A stretch of 64,000 bases of DNA from an uncultured Hyphomonas sp. (GTDB lineage Bacteria; Pseudomonadota; Alphaproteobacteria; Caulobacterales; Hyphomonadaceae), in contig NZ_OY787456.1 of assembly GCF_963678875.1 (NCBI RefSeq), positions 2,542,001 to 2,606,000 on the forward strand, given 5' to 3'. Below the pieces are notes generated by a model. It was not told the origin of the DNA. It was given only the letters and a program-made list of their open reading frames with translations, and did not search any database. This document shows positions 44,119 through 54,317 of the stretch, in pieces. The translations under genes and the position numbers were made by a program. Within the stretch, counting starts at the first letter, position 1; each line of letters opens with the position of its first letter.

Positions 44119-44567
44119 CCGCCGCCCGGATACGGCCCGCGACCGAAACCGACATCCCCGCCCTTGTGGCGCTGGAACAGAGCTTTCCCGAGGCAGACCG
44201 CTTCCCCGTCCGAACCTGGCGGCGCCTCCTGCGCGGCCAGACCATGGCCTATGCCGCTGTTTCCGATGGCGAAATCTGCGGCGCGGCGGTCTACCTTTAC
44301 CGCTCTGGAGCGAAAGTGGCCCGGCTCTACTCGCTCACCGTGGCGCCCACCCATCGCGGACAGGGCATCGCCTCGGCCCTTATGGCCGCCGGGGAGGCCG
44401 ACGCACAAGCGCGCGGCTGTGATCGGGCGCGCCTCGAAGTACGCTTGTCCAACGCCACTGCAATCCGGCTTTACGAACGCCACGGATTCCGCGTAATGGC
44501 GCAAATACCGTCTTATTATCCGGACGGGGAAACAGCAGCCCGGATGGAAAAGCCCATCCAACCCTGA
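44115..44567 (+). CDS. GNAT acetyltransferase (RimI-like)
   Basis: 150 residues starting at GTG 44115 inside the proB stop. IRPATETDIPALVALEQSFP and VARLYSLTVAPTHRGQGIAS, with the acetyl-CoA P-loop RGQGIA, are typical. It lies 14 bp before the RimK-like gene. In this gene pair the acetyltransferase is known as a partner of RimK-family ATP-grasp enzymes in peptide-type modification, which may be its role here. The substrate is not visible. Confidence 0.92.
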   Translation: MTAARIRPATETDIPALVALEQSFPEADRFPVRTWRRLLRGQTMAYAAVSDGEICGAAVYLYRSGAKVARLYSLTVAPTHRGQGIASALMAAGEADAQARGCDRARLEVRLSNATAIRLYERHGFRVMAQIPSYYPDGETAARMEKPIQP

Positions 44568-44581
44568 GGCAAAGCAGATTC

Positions 44582-46054
44582 ATGACCGACTGGGTCATTC
44601 TCGTTGAAAACGCGAACGATATTTCCCAAGCCGAGACGCCGCACAAAGTGCTCCGTGTCGCCGACTATATCACCCGGCCCGCCCTGTTCGCCGGACGGCG
44701 CCCCTATATCCTAAACCTCTGCCGGTCGTATGGCTACCAGTCGGAAGGCTATTACGCCTCCCTTCTGGCCGAGGCGCGCGGCCACCGGGTCAGCCCCAGC
44801 GTGCAGACCATGGTCGAGTTGTCGGCCAAGGGTCTCTACAATCACGCCCTGCCCGATCTTGGCGAGCGCCTGCGCGAGGCCCGCGCCAAAGGCGCGCCGG
44901 AGATAGAAAGTCTGTTCGTCGCCTTCTCGAGACCGGAAACGGCGGGCTATGAACGCCTCGCCCGCGAAGTCTCCGACTGGTTCCGTGTTCCGGCTCTGGA
45001 GGTCGAATTCGACGCCGACGCCCCGCACGGCATAGGCCGGGTGCGGATGGTCCCGCCGCAGAAGCTGAAAGGCGAGCGGCGCGATTTCTTCCTGCGCGCC
45101 ATGGAGACCTATACCAGCGGCCGCATCAGCGAACCGAAGACCAAGGCGCCTGCCAAATGGGCCCTCGCCGTGCTGGTGGACCCGAACGAAAAGCACACTG
45201 CCCCGTCCAAACCGGCCTCGATCAAGCGCCTCGCCGACGTCGCCGCCAAGATGGGCGTCGAGGTCGAGATCATCGAGCCGTCGGACCTGACCAGCCTCGC
45301 CGAGTTCGACGCCCTGTTCATCCGCGCGACGACGCAGATCAACAACTACACCTACAAATTCGCCCGCCGGGCGGAGCAGGAAGGCATGCCCGTCATCGAC
45401 GACACGCATTCCATGATCCGCTGCACGAACAAGGTGTATCTCAAGGAAATTCTGGAGAAAGCCGGCCTGCCCATTCCGCAGACGGAGATCCTTGATGAGA
45501 AGTCAGACCTCGAAGCTGTGTTCAACAAGCTCGGCTCGCCCGTCGTCCTGAAGACGCCCGATGGCTCCTTCGGCTCGAACATGGTGAAGGCGAAGACGCT
45601 GGAAGAGCTGAAGGACGGCGTGAAGGCGATGTTCGAGACGACCGCACTTGTCATCGCGCAGGAATTCGTGCCAACCAAGTTCGACTGGCGCATCGGCGTC
45701 CTGAATGGTGAGCCGCTCTATGCCTGCCAGTACAAGATGGCGCGCGGCCACTGGCAGATCGTGAAACACGGGCCCGACGGCAAGACGACCGAAGGCGGCT
45801 TCAAGACCGTCGCGGTCGAGGATGCCCCGCCAGATATCGTGGATGCGGCCGTGCGGTCCGCCCGCCTCATCGGCGACGGCCTCTATGGCGTGGACCTGAA
45901 AGAGACCGACCGGGGCGTCATGATCATCGAGATCAATGATAACCCGTCGATCGACCATGATGTCGAAGGCGCCGTCCTGAAGGACGAGCTGTGGCGCCGC
46001 CTGATTTCCTGGTTCTCCACGCGCCTGGAGCAGCGCATGGGCCGTATCGCCTAG
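44582..46054 (+). CDS. RimK-family ATP-grasp ligase with RLAN N-terminal domain
   Basis: 490 residues. The N-terminal 170 or so (WVILVENANDISQAETPHKV; YQSEGYYASLLAEARGH) match the RimK-like ATP-grasp N-terminal (RLAN) domain. The C-terminal 300 form the ATP-grasp, with TPDGSFGSNMVKAKT, EFVPTKFDWRIGVLNGEPL and the Mg-binding IIEINDNPSID. ATP-grasp ligases add amino acids, often glutamate, to a carboxyl group through an acyl phosphate. Together with proB and the acetyltransferase it forms a small operon. The product is unknown. Confidence 0.92.
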   Translation: MTDWVILVENANDISQAETPHKVLRVADYITRPALFAGRRPYILNLCRSYGYQSEGYYASLLAEARGHRVSPSVQTMVELSAKGLYNHALPDLGERLREARAKGAPEIESLFVAFSRPETAGYERLAREVSDWFRVPALEVEFDADAPHGIGRVRMVPPQKLKGERRDFFLRAMETYTSGRISEPKTKAPAKWALAVLVDPNEKHTAPSKPASIKRLADVAAKMGVEVEIIEPSDLTSLAEFDALFIRATTQINNYTYKFARRAEQEGMPVIDDTHSMIRCTNKVYLKEILEKAGLPIPQTEILDEKSDLEAVFNKLGSPVVLKTPDGSFGSNMVKAKTLEELKDGVKAMFETTALVIAQEFVPTKFDWRIGVLNGEPLYACQYKMARGHWQIVKHGPDGKTTEGGFKTVAVEDAPPDIVDAAVRSARLIGDGLYGVDLKETDRGVMIIEINDNPSIDHDVEGAVLKDELWRRLISWFSTRLEQRMGRIA

Positions 46055-47844
46055 AAGCGGCGGCCGCCGTTCACGACCTTCCGGTAAACCTCTTCGGTCA
46101 TCGGCTCGTAACGATCTTCCTCGGCATTGTAGACGTAGAGCGGATCGCGCACCTGCGCCGGGTCGAACCCGTCCTTGACCAGATCGATCTTGCGGTACTT
46201 GAACGTGCCGGTGGTTTCCGGCTCCTTCTGCACGCGCAGGAAGACGGGAATGGCATATCCCGGCAGGCGTTCTGCCAACAGCCGGTGGAGGCCAGCTATG
46301 TCGAGTTCATCCGACGCCGTGATTGCCGCCATGCCCGCTTTGCCATCGGCGCCGGGCACGGCAATTCCATAAACATTGGCCGTCTCCACACCGCGGATGT
46401 GTGAGAAAGCTTCGCCGACTTCGTTCGTGGCGACGTTCTCGCCCTTCCAGCGAAACGTGTCGCCCAGCCGGTCGACGAAATAGACGTATCCGTCCTTGTC
46501 CTTCCGCATCAGGTCGCCCGTGCGGAACCACATGTCGCCTTTTTCGAAGACATCGTGCAGGACTTTGCCTTCGGTTTCGCGCTTGTCGGTGTAGCCTTCG
46601 AAACGGGTCCGGTTGTCGTCACCGATCCGGCCCAGCACTTCACCGGTCTCATCCACGCCAGCGCGCACGCAGAACCCATCTTCGCCGCGCAGCGGTTGTT
46701 CGGTTTCCATGTCCGGCTTCACGAAAGCGACATGGGCAAACGGCTTTTTCATCCATGGCGGGATGCGCCCACAGGCCCCGATCTTTCCATCGATGTTCAG
46801 AAGACTGACATTGCCCTCGGTCGAGCCGTAGAATTCCTTGAAGTCCGACACGCCGAAGCGGTCCGCAAAACGCGCCCAGACATCTTCGCGCAGGCCATTG
46901 CCGAACCCGCCGCGGATCTGGTGCGCCTTGTCGGACGGCCGCACGGGCTGGTTCAGCAGGTAGCGGCAGATTTCGCCGATATAGACGAACAGGGTTGCAC
47001 CATTCAGCGCCGCCTCGTCCCAGAACCGGCTGGCGGAGAATTTGCGCTCCAGGATCAGGCTCGCGCCGCTCATCAGCGCAGCGCCGACGGCGCAGACGCC
47101 GCCGGTCGCGTGATAAAGCGGCAGCGCTTCCAGAATGCGGTCCTTCGGGGTGATCTCGCATGGGCCGATAAAGTTCCGCATCAGCGTGCGCACCCGCGCA
47201 TGGGTCAGCTTCGCCGCCTTCGGCATGCCGGTTGTGCCGGACGTGTAGACGAAGAGGCAGGTATCCTTGCCCTTCAGGCCCGCCCGGCGCAGGCGCGTCG
47301 GCCGGTAAGTCGGCATGTCTTTCAGGTCGGCCCGGATATCGCGGAAGACAGGGCTGTTGAACGACCAGATGTCCAACGGCTGCTGCAGGAATGGCTGGGC
47401 GCTTTGGACGGCGTCTTCAAACCCGGTTCCGGTGATCAGCTTCTGCGCCCCGACAATGTTCAGGCTGTAGGCCAGCGCTTCGCCATCCAGGTTCGTGTTG
47501 ATCAGCGCGGTGACAACGCCAACCTTCGACAGCCCGACCCAGGCGGCAATATAGTCCGGCCGGTTCTCCATCAGCAGCGCGACCACGTCGCCTTTCGTCA
47601 GGCCGCGCTGCAGCGCCCAGTGGGCGTAGCGGTTCGCGCGGGCATCGAACTCGGCATAGGTCGTCAGGCGGCCTTCAAAGCGGAAGGCAATGCGGATCTC
47701 GTGCTCATCCACGGCGCGCTCGAAATCATCCGGCGCGAGGAAATCGCTGTCGGGCGAAATGCCCTTCGTCCATTTCAGGAGGCTCACCGCCCCCGTCAGG
47801 AACTTCGCATCGCGCTGCAGATTTGACAGGGCCTTCATCGACAA
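46051..47844 (-). CDS. Long-chain acyl-CoA synthetase (FATP/FadD-like)
   Basis: 597 residues. CLFVYTSGTTGMPKAAKLTHARV is the AMP-binding P-loop, YGSTEGNV the A5 motif, and the region GDLMRKDKDGYVYFVDRLGDTFRWKGENV the ATP/hinge segment; TTGTFKYRKIDLVKDGF is at the C-terminus. Its length and sequence resemble very-long-chain acyl-CoA synthetase/FATP proteins. It activates fatty acids for oxidation or lipid synthesis. It converges with the RimK-like gene with a 4-bp overlap. Confidence 0.93.
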   Translation of the reverse strand: MSMKALSNLQRDAKFLTGAVSLLKWTKGISPDSDFLAPDDFERAVDEHEIRIAFRFEGRLTTYAEFDARANRYAHWALQRGLTKGDVVALLMENRPDYIAAWVGLSKVGVVTALINTNLDGEALAYSLNIVGAQKLITGTGFEDAVQSAQPFLQQPLDIWSFNSPVFRDIRADLKDMPTYRPTRLRRAGLKGKDTCLFVYTSGTTGMPKAAKLTHARVRTLMRNFIGPCEITPKDRILEALPLYHATGGVCAVGAALMSGASLILERKFSASRFWDEAALNGATLFVYIGEICRYLLNQPVRPSDKAHQIRGGFGNGLREDVWARFADRFGVSDFKEFYGSTEGNVSLLNIDGKIGACGRIPPWMKKPFAHVAFVKPDMETEQPLRGEDGFCVRAGVDETGEVLGRIGDDNRTRFEGYTDKRETEGKVLHDVFEKGDMWFRTGDLMRKDKDGYVYFVDRLGDTFRWKGENVATNEVGEAFSHIRGVETANVYGIAVPGADGKAGMAAITASDELDIAGLHRLLAERLPGYAIPVFLRVQKEPETTGTFKYRKIDLVKDGFDPAQVRDPLYVYNAEEDRYEPMTEEVYRKVVNGGRRF

Positions 47845-48025
47845 CCGCCTTGTACACCATCAGAATGTCGTTAGCGGGCACCATACCGAAACAGGGTGAA
47901 CGGGCCGGTTCGGGAATCGTTGAAATTTCATCGATTACCCCGCACACAGGCCAATAGACCGGCAGGGATTGCATCTGCGGCAGGGTCCTGTATTTGCTGC
48001 AGTGCACAATGGGAGGCAAACAAGA

Positions 48026-48898
48026 ATGACTGATCCGGTAAGCGATCTGCTGGCCCTGCTCGATATCGAGCGGCTCGAAACTGACCTTTTCCGCGGCCAG
48101 AGCCCGGATGAAGAGGAAAGTCAGCGCGTTTTCGGCGGTCAGGTCATCGCGCAGAGCCTCGTCGCGGCCTACCGCACGGTACCGGAAGACCGTCCGTGCC
48201 ACTCGCTGCACTGCTATTTCATCCGCCCCGGCGATCCGAATGTGCCGATCATCTACCAGGTCGACCATTCCCGCGACGGCGGCAGCTTCACCACCCGCCG
48301 CGTCGTGGCGATCCAGCACGGCAAGCAGATCTTCAATTTCGCTGCCAGCTTCCAGGCGGTCGAGGAAGGCTGGCACCACCAGCACGACATGCCGGACGTG
48401 GAAGGCCCGGAAACGCTGGGCGACCGCGTCGAATGGCGCCGCAAGTTTGCCGAGCAAGTGCCGGAGCGCCATCGCGGCCATTTCCTTCGCCCCCGTCCGA
48501 TCGAGATGCGCGAAATCGATCCGCTGGACCCGCTGAAACCTGAAAAGGCCTCCGACCAGCAGAATCTCTGGTTCCGCGTCGCCCGTGAGATCGACGAGGC
48601 ACCGTGGCTGCACCACTGCCTGATGGCCTATGCCAGCGACATGGCGCTGCTCGGCACCGGGAATCGCCCCCACGGCATCTCCTGGATGACGGGCGAGCTG
48701 ATGTCCGCCAGCCTCGACCATGCGATGTGGTTCCATGCGCCAATCAAGTTCGACGACTGGCACCTTTATTCCATGGACAGCCCCTATGCCGGCGGTGCGC
48801 GCAGCTTCAACCGGGGCTCGATCTACTCCCAGGATGGCCGCCTTGTGGCCAGTGTCGCACAGGAAGGTCTGATGCGTCCGGTCCGGAAAAAGCGCTGA
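48026..48898 (+). CDS. tesB: Acyl-CoA thioesterase II
   Basis: 290 residues from ATG 48026 (GGGAGG upstream). The double hot-dog fold of TesB is visible: RVFGGQVIAQSLVAA and VDHSRDGGSFTTRRV in the first half, MLGT-type ASDMALLGTG and SLDHAMWFHAPIKFDDWHLY in the second. It hydrolyses acyl-CoAs. It stands alone, before tRNA-Pro. Confidence 0.95.
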   Translation: MTDPVSDLLALLDIERLETDLFRGQSPDEEESQRVFGGQVIAQSLVAAYRTVPEDRPCHSLHCYFIRPGDPNVPIIYQVDHSRDGGSFTTRRVVAIQHGKQIFNFAASFQAVEEGWHHQHDMPDVEGPETLGDRVEWRRKFAEQVPERHRGHFLRPRPIEMREIDPLDPLKPEKASDQQNLWFRVAREIDEAPWLHHCLMAYASDMALLGTGNRPHGISWMTGELMSASLDHAMWFHAPIKFDDWHLYSMDSPYAGGARSFNRGSIYSQDGRLVASVAQEGLMRPVRKKR

Positions 48899-48959
48899 TC
48901 ACTGTTCGCAACCGCGAAAAGAGCTTGCACCAGCGAGCGCGATCATTACACCGGGAGTC

Positions 48960-49036
<77 letters not shown>

Positions 49037-49066
49037 TTTTTTCAGGCGGCCTACAGGGACAGGCAG

Positions 49067-49375
49067 ATGCAGGCGAGAATTTACAAGCCCTCCAAAAGCG
49101 CGATGACCTCGGGCCGCGGCAAGACGAAGGCTTGGGTGCTTGAATTCGTTAAGGAAAACGTCCACCGCACCGCCGACCCCCTGATGGGCTGGACCAGCAT
49201 CGACGATACGTCCGGCCAGGTCCGCATGGAATTCGACACGCAAGAGCAGGCCGTCGAATTCGCCAAGCGCGAGGGCATCGCCTTCCGCGTCGAGCCGACC
49301 CACGAGCGCAAACGCCTTGTAAAGTCGTATAGTGCTAATTTCGACGCCAACCGGAAACAGCCCTGGACGCACTAG
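49067..49375 (+). CDS. ETC complex I subunit, NDUFS4-like
   Basis: 102 residues. MQARIYKPSKSAMTSGRGKT, PLMGWTSIDDTSGQVRMEF and EFAKREGIAFRVEP match the NDUFS4 (18-kDa/AQDQ) accessory subunit of complex I kept in many alphaproteobacteria. It sits alone between two tRNA genes, not in a nuo operon, which is normal for this gene. Confidence 0.95.
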   Translation: MQARIYKPSKSAMTSGRGKTKAWVLEFVKENVHRTADPLMGWTSIDDTSGQVRMEFDTQEQAVEFAKREGIAFRVEPTHERKRLVKSYSANFDANRKQPWTH

Positions 49376-49397
49376 TCGCGCATCCGGGTCCGCAATC

Positions 49398-49474
49398 GGC
49401 CCCGTAGCTCAGCTGGATAGAGCATCCGCCTTCTAAGCGGACGGTCGCAGGTTCGAATCCTGCCGGGGTCGCCA
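49398..49474 (+). tRNA. tRNA-Arg (anticodon TCT)
   Basis: 77 nt. Acceptor GGCCCCG with CGGGGTC (one G-U), anticodon loop CTTCTAA in stem CCGC/GCGG, T-arm GCAGG-TTCGAAT-CCTGC, encoded GCCA end. Confidence 0.95.
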
Positions 49475-49794
49475 GTTTTCAATAAATACAAGGCACTGGC
49501 TGTCCCACGTAGGGGGAATGTTCCCCGTATGGCCCCGTGAACGTTCGGGAAAACCGTCCCACTTTTTCGGGCTTTTTATCCTAGTCCCCCAGACTAGTAG
49601 AACCCCAATAAAAACAGACACCGTCCCGTTTTTTGCGTTCCCCGGCGTCTCCATGGTTGTTGAGTTCGCGAAACGCGCGACGGGATTTGGGAGGACAGTC
49701 TGATGCCGAAACATCTCCCGATCGCCGTCACCCGCGAGGTCGCCAGCCGCCCGACTTTCGCCCGGTCCAGCCAGCGTCCCCCGCAGGTATTCCC
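49475..49794. other. Lower-GC stretch after tRNA-Arg without a gene
   Basis: I find no gene. It holds several T-runs and short palindromes (GGGGAATGTTCCCC near 49,513) that could end the tRNA transcript, and it is AT-richer than its neighbours. A decayed integration site is possible, but no repeat of the tRNA end is visible. Confidence 0.45.
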
Positions 49795-52700
49795 TTATTC
49801 CGCCGGAGACGCCGCCGCTTCGTCGGCTTGCTGCTCTTCCGCTTCGAGGCGCCGGGCGACATCGCTGGGCGAGCCGGACCCGCGCGCGATCAGCGCATAG
49901 GCCGTTGGCACGATCAGCACCGTCACCAGCATGCCCGCCAGAACACCGGACAGAATCACCACGCCGATGGCCTGGCGCGTCTCGGCACCTGCCCCGCTGG
50001 TCAGGATCAGCGGAACCGCGCCCGCTGCCGTGGTCAGGCTGGTCATCACGATGGGCCTGAGGCGCGTCAGCGACGCTTCCTTCAGCGCATCGAGGAACTC
50101 CATGCCCTCATCCCGCAGCTGGTTGGCAAACTCCACGATCAGGATGCCGTTCTTCGCCGACAAGCCGATCAGCATGATCAAGCCGATCTGCGTGTAGATG
50201 TTCAGCGAATTGCCCGTCAGGTAGATGCCGAGCAGGCCGCCCGCCAGCGTCGCCGGAACGGTCAGCATGATGATGATCGGGTGGCGATAGCTTTCGAACT
50301 GCGCTGCCAGCACCAGGAACACGATGATCATGCCGATGGCGAAGACGAACAGGATCGAGCTGCCAGAGCTCTTGAAGTCCAGCGACTGGCCCTTGAAGTC
50401 GATCTGCGCTTCGGCCGGCAGCACGTCGCGGGCGATCTGTTCCATCCTGATCAGCACATCCCCCAGGGATGCGCCGTCCTCGAGACCGGCTTCGATCGTG
50501 ATCGAGCGGACGCGGTTGTAACGGTTCAGCTGCGGGCTGTCGGCGATGCCGACAATCTGCACGAGGCTGGACAGCGGGATCAGGTTCGCGGACGTCGCCG
50601 AGCGTACATAGATGTTCTGCACATCGTTCGGCGAGTTCTGTTCGGACCGCAGCCCTTCCAGGATGACGTCGTATTCCTCACCATTGTCGACATAGGTCGT
50701 CACGCGGCGCGAGCCGAGCATGGTCTGCAGCGTGTTGCCGATATCGGCCACCGTCACGCCGAGGTCGGCAGCACGGTTGTAATCGATCTGCACACGGTAT
50801 TGCGGCTGGGTTTCCTTATAATTCCAGTCGATGTCGATGATGCCGGGATTGTTCTCCCTCAGCGCCTCGATGAATGTGTCACGCCATTCGGTCAGCTGCC
50901 CATAGTCAGGCCCGCCCAGCACGAACTGGACCGGCTTGCCGTTCCCGCCGCCAAGTCCCTGCCGCATGATGGCAAAGGCCCGGATCCCCGGCAGGTCGCT
51001 CAGCTCCCTGTTGATCTCGCCGATGATCTCATTGCCGGGGCGGCGTTCGCCCCAGTCGGAAAGCGACACAACGACAAAGGCCTGATTGAACGCGTTGCTG
51101 CCGAAGCCCGGCGCCCGCACCAGCACGCGCCGCAACTCGGGAGTCTCACCCTCCGTATAAGGCAGGAGCCGCCGTTCGATCTCATCCACATATTGCTTCA
51201 TATAGTCGAACGAGGCGCCTTCCGGCCCGCGCACCATAACGAAGAAGCTGCCACGGTCTTCCTGCGGCACATATTCCTGCGGCACTGTCCGCAACAGGCC
51301 GAAGGCACCGGCAAACAGGGCCATCAGCACGATGCCCACGGCAATCGGCCGCTTGACCAGCTGGTCCAGCAGCACGGCGTATCCGCCCCGCAGCTTCTTG
51401 AACCCGCCATCGATCAGGTTCGGCAGGATCGCGAACACGCCTTTCGGCGGCGTCGGAGACAACAGCTTCGAGGCAAGCATCGGTGTCAGGGTCAGGGCCA
51501 GAATGGCCGAGAACGAGACCGCCGCCGCAATCGCCAGCGCAAACTCCGTGAACAGGCGTCCGAGATCGCCTTCAAGGAAGGTGATCGGTACGAACACAGC
51601 GATCAGGACCAGCGTCGTTGCCACAACGGCGAAGCCAACCTGACGTGTCCCCCGATAGGCCGCCACCAGCGGCGACTCGCCATACTCTTCCATGCGGCGG
51701 TGAATGTTCTCCAGCACCACGATGGCATCGTCCACAACGAGGCCGATGGCCAGCACCAGCGCCAGCAGGGTCAGCAGGTTCACCGAGAAGCCCAGCGCAA
51801 ACAGGACAATGAAGGTGGCCGTAATCGACACCGGCACCGTAATGGCCGGCACGATGGTCGACCTGAAACTGCCGAGGAACAGGAAGATGACCAGCGTCAC
51901 GAGGGCCACAGCGATACCCAGCGTGGCCCAGACTTCCCGGATCGAGGCGCTGATGAAGACCGAACTGTCATAGTTGACGACAATGGACATGCCGTCCGGC
52001 AGGGTTCCGTTCAGCTGTTCCGCCAGCGCCCTCGCCTCTTCGGCGACGCCCACGGTGTTCGCGGTCGACTGTTTGACGATGCCAAGACCGACCTGCGGGA
52101 CGCCGTTCCCGCGGAACAGGTTCCGATCCTCCTGCGTGCCGCGTTCCACCCGCGCCACATCGCCCAGACGGATGAGGTAGCCATCTGTCCCGCGGCCGAT
52201 CACGAGGTTTGCAAACTCGTCCGGTGTCCGGAAGGCCCGGTCGATCCGGACGGTATAGTTCCGCGCGCCGGATTCGACGCTGCCCGCCGGGGCTTCGACG
52301 TTTTCCCGTCGCAGGGCGTTCTCGATATCCGAAACTGTCAGGTTCCGCGCGGCCAGCGACCGCCGGTCAATCCAGACCCGCAAGGCATAGGAGCGGTCAC
52401 CGCCGACCCGTACGCGCGCCACGCCGTCCAGCGCCGAAAACCGGTCGACCAGATAGCGGTCGGCATAGTCCGACAATTCCGGCGTCGTCATGTTATCGCT
52501 GGCCAGGTTCAGCCACATGATAACGTCTTCGTTGTTATCGGCTTTCTGGATCTCGGGCGGATCGGCCTCGGTCGGCAGATTGTTCAGCACCGTCGACACG
52601 CGGTCGCGGATATCGTTCGCCGCGGCGTCGATGTCCACATTCACCGAGAATTCGATACTGATGCTGGACCGTCCGTCCGACGAGTTGGAATCGATGAAGC

Positions 52701-52932
52701 GGATGCCGGAGACGCCGGCGATCTGGTCCTCGATGATGCGCGTGATGCGCGTCTCGACCACGTCAGCCGAGGCGCCCGGATAATTGGTCTGGATGTTGAC
52801 GACCGGGGCGTCGATGTCCGGATATTCGCGCAACGGCAGGCGCATGAAGGACACGATGCCGAAGATGATAAGGACGAGCGAAAGGACCGATGCAAACACC
52901 GGCCGCTTGATGGAAACGTCTGACAGCAGCAT
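49795..52932 (-). CDS. RND efflux pump inner-membrane transporter (HAE1 family)
   Basis: 1045 residues, the usual size. The N-terminus reads MLLSDVSIKRPVFASVLSLV, followed by two large periplasmic loops. The proton-relay Asp pair lies in TM4 (LAIGLVVDDAIVVLENIHRRMEE), and GLSAKNGILIVEFANQL is in TM10-11. It exports drugs or solvents from the inner leaflet or periplasm. It follows the adaptor gene by 5 bp. No outer-membrane TolC-type gene is adjacent. Confidence 0.96.
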   Translation of the reverse strand: MLLSDVSIKRPVFASVLSLVLIIFGIVSFMRLPLREYPDIDAPVVNIQTNYPGASADVVETRITRIIEDQIAGVSGIRFIDSNSSDGRSSISIEFSVNVDIDAAANDIRDRVSTVLNNLPTEADPPEIQKADNNEDVIMWLNLASDNMTTPELSDYADRYLVDRFSALDGVARVRVGGDRSYALRVWIDRRSLAARNLTVSDIENALRRENVEAPAGSVESGARNYTVRIDRAFRTPDEFANLVIGRGTDGYLIRLGDVARVERGTQEDRNLFRGNGVPQVGLGIVKQSTANTVGVAEEARALAEQLNGTLPDGMSIVVNYDSSVFISASIREVWATLGIAVALVTLVIFLFLGSFRSTIVPAITVPVSITATFIVLFALGFSVNLLTLLALVLAIGLVVDDAIVVLENIHRRMEEYGESPLVAAYRGTRQVGFAVVATTLVLIAVFVPITFLEGDLGRLFTEFALAIAAAVSFSAILALTLTPMLASKLLSPTPPKGVFAILPNLIDGGFKKLRGGYAVLLDQLVKRPIAVGIVLMALFAGAFGLLRTVPQEYVPQEDRGSFFVMVRGPEGASFDYMKQYVDEIERRLLPYTEGETPELRRVLVRAPGFGSNAFNQAFVVVSLSDWGERRPGNEIIGEINRELSDLPGIRAFAIMRQGLGGGNGKPVQFVLGGPDYGQLTEWRDTFIEALRENNPGIIDIDWNYKETQPQYRVQIDYNRAADLGVTVADIGNTLQTMLGSRRVTTYVDNGEEYDVILEGLRSEQNSPNDVQNIYVRSATSANLIPLSSLVQIVGIADSPQLNRYNRVRSITIEAGLEDGASLGDVLIRMEQIARDVLPAEAQIDFKGQSLDFKSSGSSILFVFAIGMIIVFLVLAAQFESYRHPIIIMLTVPATLAGGLLGIYLTGNSLNIYTQIGLIMLIGLSAKNGILIVEFANQLRDEGMEFLDALKEASLTRLRPIVMTSLTTAAGAVPLILTSGAGAETRQAIGVVILSGVLAGMLVTVLIVPTAYALIARGSGSPSDVARRLEAEEQQADEAAASPAE

Positions 52933-52937
52933 CGGGC

Positions 52938-54047
52938 TTACCGGCCGTTTGCGGCGCCGGGCGAAGCGACACCGCCGCCACCCGTCTGCAGGACTGCGCG
53001 GTCGCGCACAACGATCGGGGCGCCGTCGCGCACGCGGATCAGGCCGTCGGTGATGATCTCGTCACCGGCGTCCAGGCCGGCGACAACCTCCACCTGGCCG
53101 CCCTGACGCAGGCCCACCTGGATCTGGCGGCGCTCAGCCACCAGTTGGCCGTTCTTGTCGGCGGCGACATAGACGAAGCTGTTCGGACCAATCGGCTCGA
53201 TGGCTTCTTCCGGCACGGAGAGCGCGCTGCGCGGATCGGCCAGCAGCGTCACTTTCATGAACATGCCCGGCTTAAGCATTTGGTCGGGGTTGGGCAGGAT
53301 GGCGCGCACGCGGATCGACCGCGTCACAGGGTCAATGCTGGCGCCGACCGTGTCGACCGTGCCGTCGAAGGACATGCCCGGCAGGTCATCGGTCTGGACC
53401 TGGACCTCGGTGCCTTTGCGGACCGAGCGGAGGTAAATGGACGGCACGGAGAAATCGAGTTTCATCTCGCTGTCGTCGATCAGTTCGGCCACCACGTCGC
53501 CGGCGCGGACATAGGAGCCGACGCTGACAAGGCGGAACCCGAGAACGCCGTCGAACGGGGCGACGAGGACGCGGTCTTTCTGGCGGGACTGGACCGCGCG
53601 CAGCTGGGCGTTGGCGGCGTTCAGGTCACGTTGGACCTCGTCGAGCGCGGACTTGGACAGGGTGCGGGCCTCGACCAGCTGGCTGGTCCGCTCATAGCGC
53701 TGGCGCGCTTCATTGGCGGTCGCCTCTGCGGCATCCACCAGCGCGGCCTGTTCGCCCTGGGCGAGCGACAGCAGCGTCTTGCCCTTGGTCACCCGGTCGC
53801 CATCGTCGAAATAGATGGCCGTCACGCGGTCGGCGACGTTCAGGGTCAGGTCGACGCTCTCGCGTGCTTCCAGCGTGCCGAGTGCTTCGATACGCATGGA
53901 GAATTCGGTTTCCTGCACGGGCGCAGTGAAGACACTTGCCGCGCCGGGTCCGCGCTGGGCTTCAGCCGGTAGCGCACCAGCCGTGACGATCACGGCCAGC
54001 GCAGCCGCCAGGGCCGCATGCCAGTGTCCGAAAATTCGGATTTTCAT
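52938..54047 (-). CDS. RND membrane-fusion (adaptor) protein
   Basis: About 369 residues from ATG 54047, chosen because the signal peptide (AALAVIVTAGALPAEA) begins just after it; upstream in-frame starts lack a signal. The lipoyl-like segments (LTLNVADRVTAIYFDDGDRV; VLVAPFDGVLGFRLV) flank a coiled coil (ATANEARQRYERTSQLVEAR). It links the RND pump to an outer-membrane channel. It is the first gene of the efflux operon. Confidence 0.94.
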   Translation of the reverse strand: MKIRIFGHWHAALAAALAVIVTAGALPAEAQRGPGAASVFTAPVQETEFSMRIEALGTLEARESVDLTLNVADRVTAIYFDDGDRVTKGKTLLSLAQGEQAALVDAAEATANEARQRYERTSQLVEARTLSKSALDEVQRDLNAANAQLRAVQSRQKDRVLVAPFDGVLGFRLVSVGSYVRAGDVVAELIDDSEMKLDFSVPSIYLRSVRKGTEVQVQTDDLPGMSFDGTVDTVGASIDPVTRSIRVRAILPNPDQMLKPGMFMKVTLLADPRSALSVPEEAIEPIGPNSFVYVAADKNGQLVAERRQIQVGLRQGGQVEVVAGLDAGDEIITDGLIRVRDGAPIVVRDRAVLQTGGGGVASPGAANGR

Positions 54048-54317
54048 TTCTACTCTATCCTGTCCGGCAGCAAAAACCGCCTGTCCATATCCATTCGGGC
54101 CGGCCATGCATTGCACAACCAGCCTCCAAATCGCCCGTATATGCAAAGATAGTCCAAACCGGCCAAAGTCCATAAGCGGAATGATGCAGGCGCACACATT
54201 TTCGTGAGATCGTGGCGCCAACGGAATCGAATTTCTCCGAAAGGTTGCAAATGATGCACTCTGCAAGCTTAGTACGGACAAGTGATTCCTTTGGATGTGT
54301 TACTTTAGGAGGAATGG

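Noticed and set aside
49433..49714. Minus-strand frame ending RPRQDSNLRPSA
   Set aside because: A translation of tRNA-Arg sequence, not a protein.
49633..52923. Very long plus-strand open frame (about 1,096 codons) opposite the RND pump
   Set aside because: It is the antisense of a clear RND transporter in GC-rich DNA; its translation is rich in Arg, Gln and Asp without any domain.
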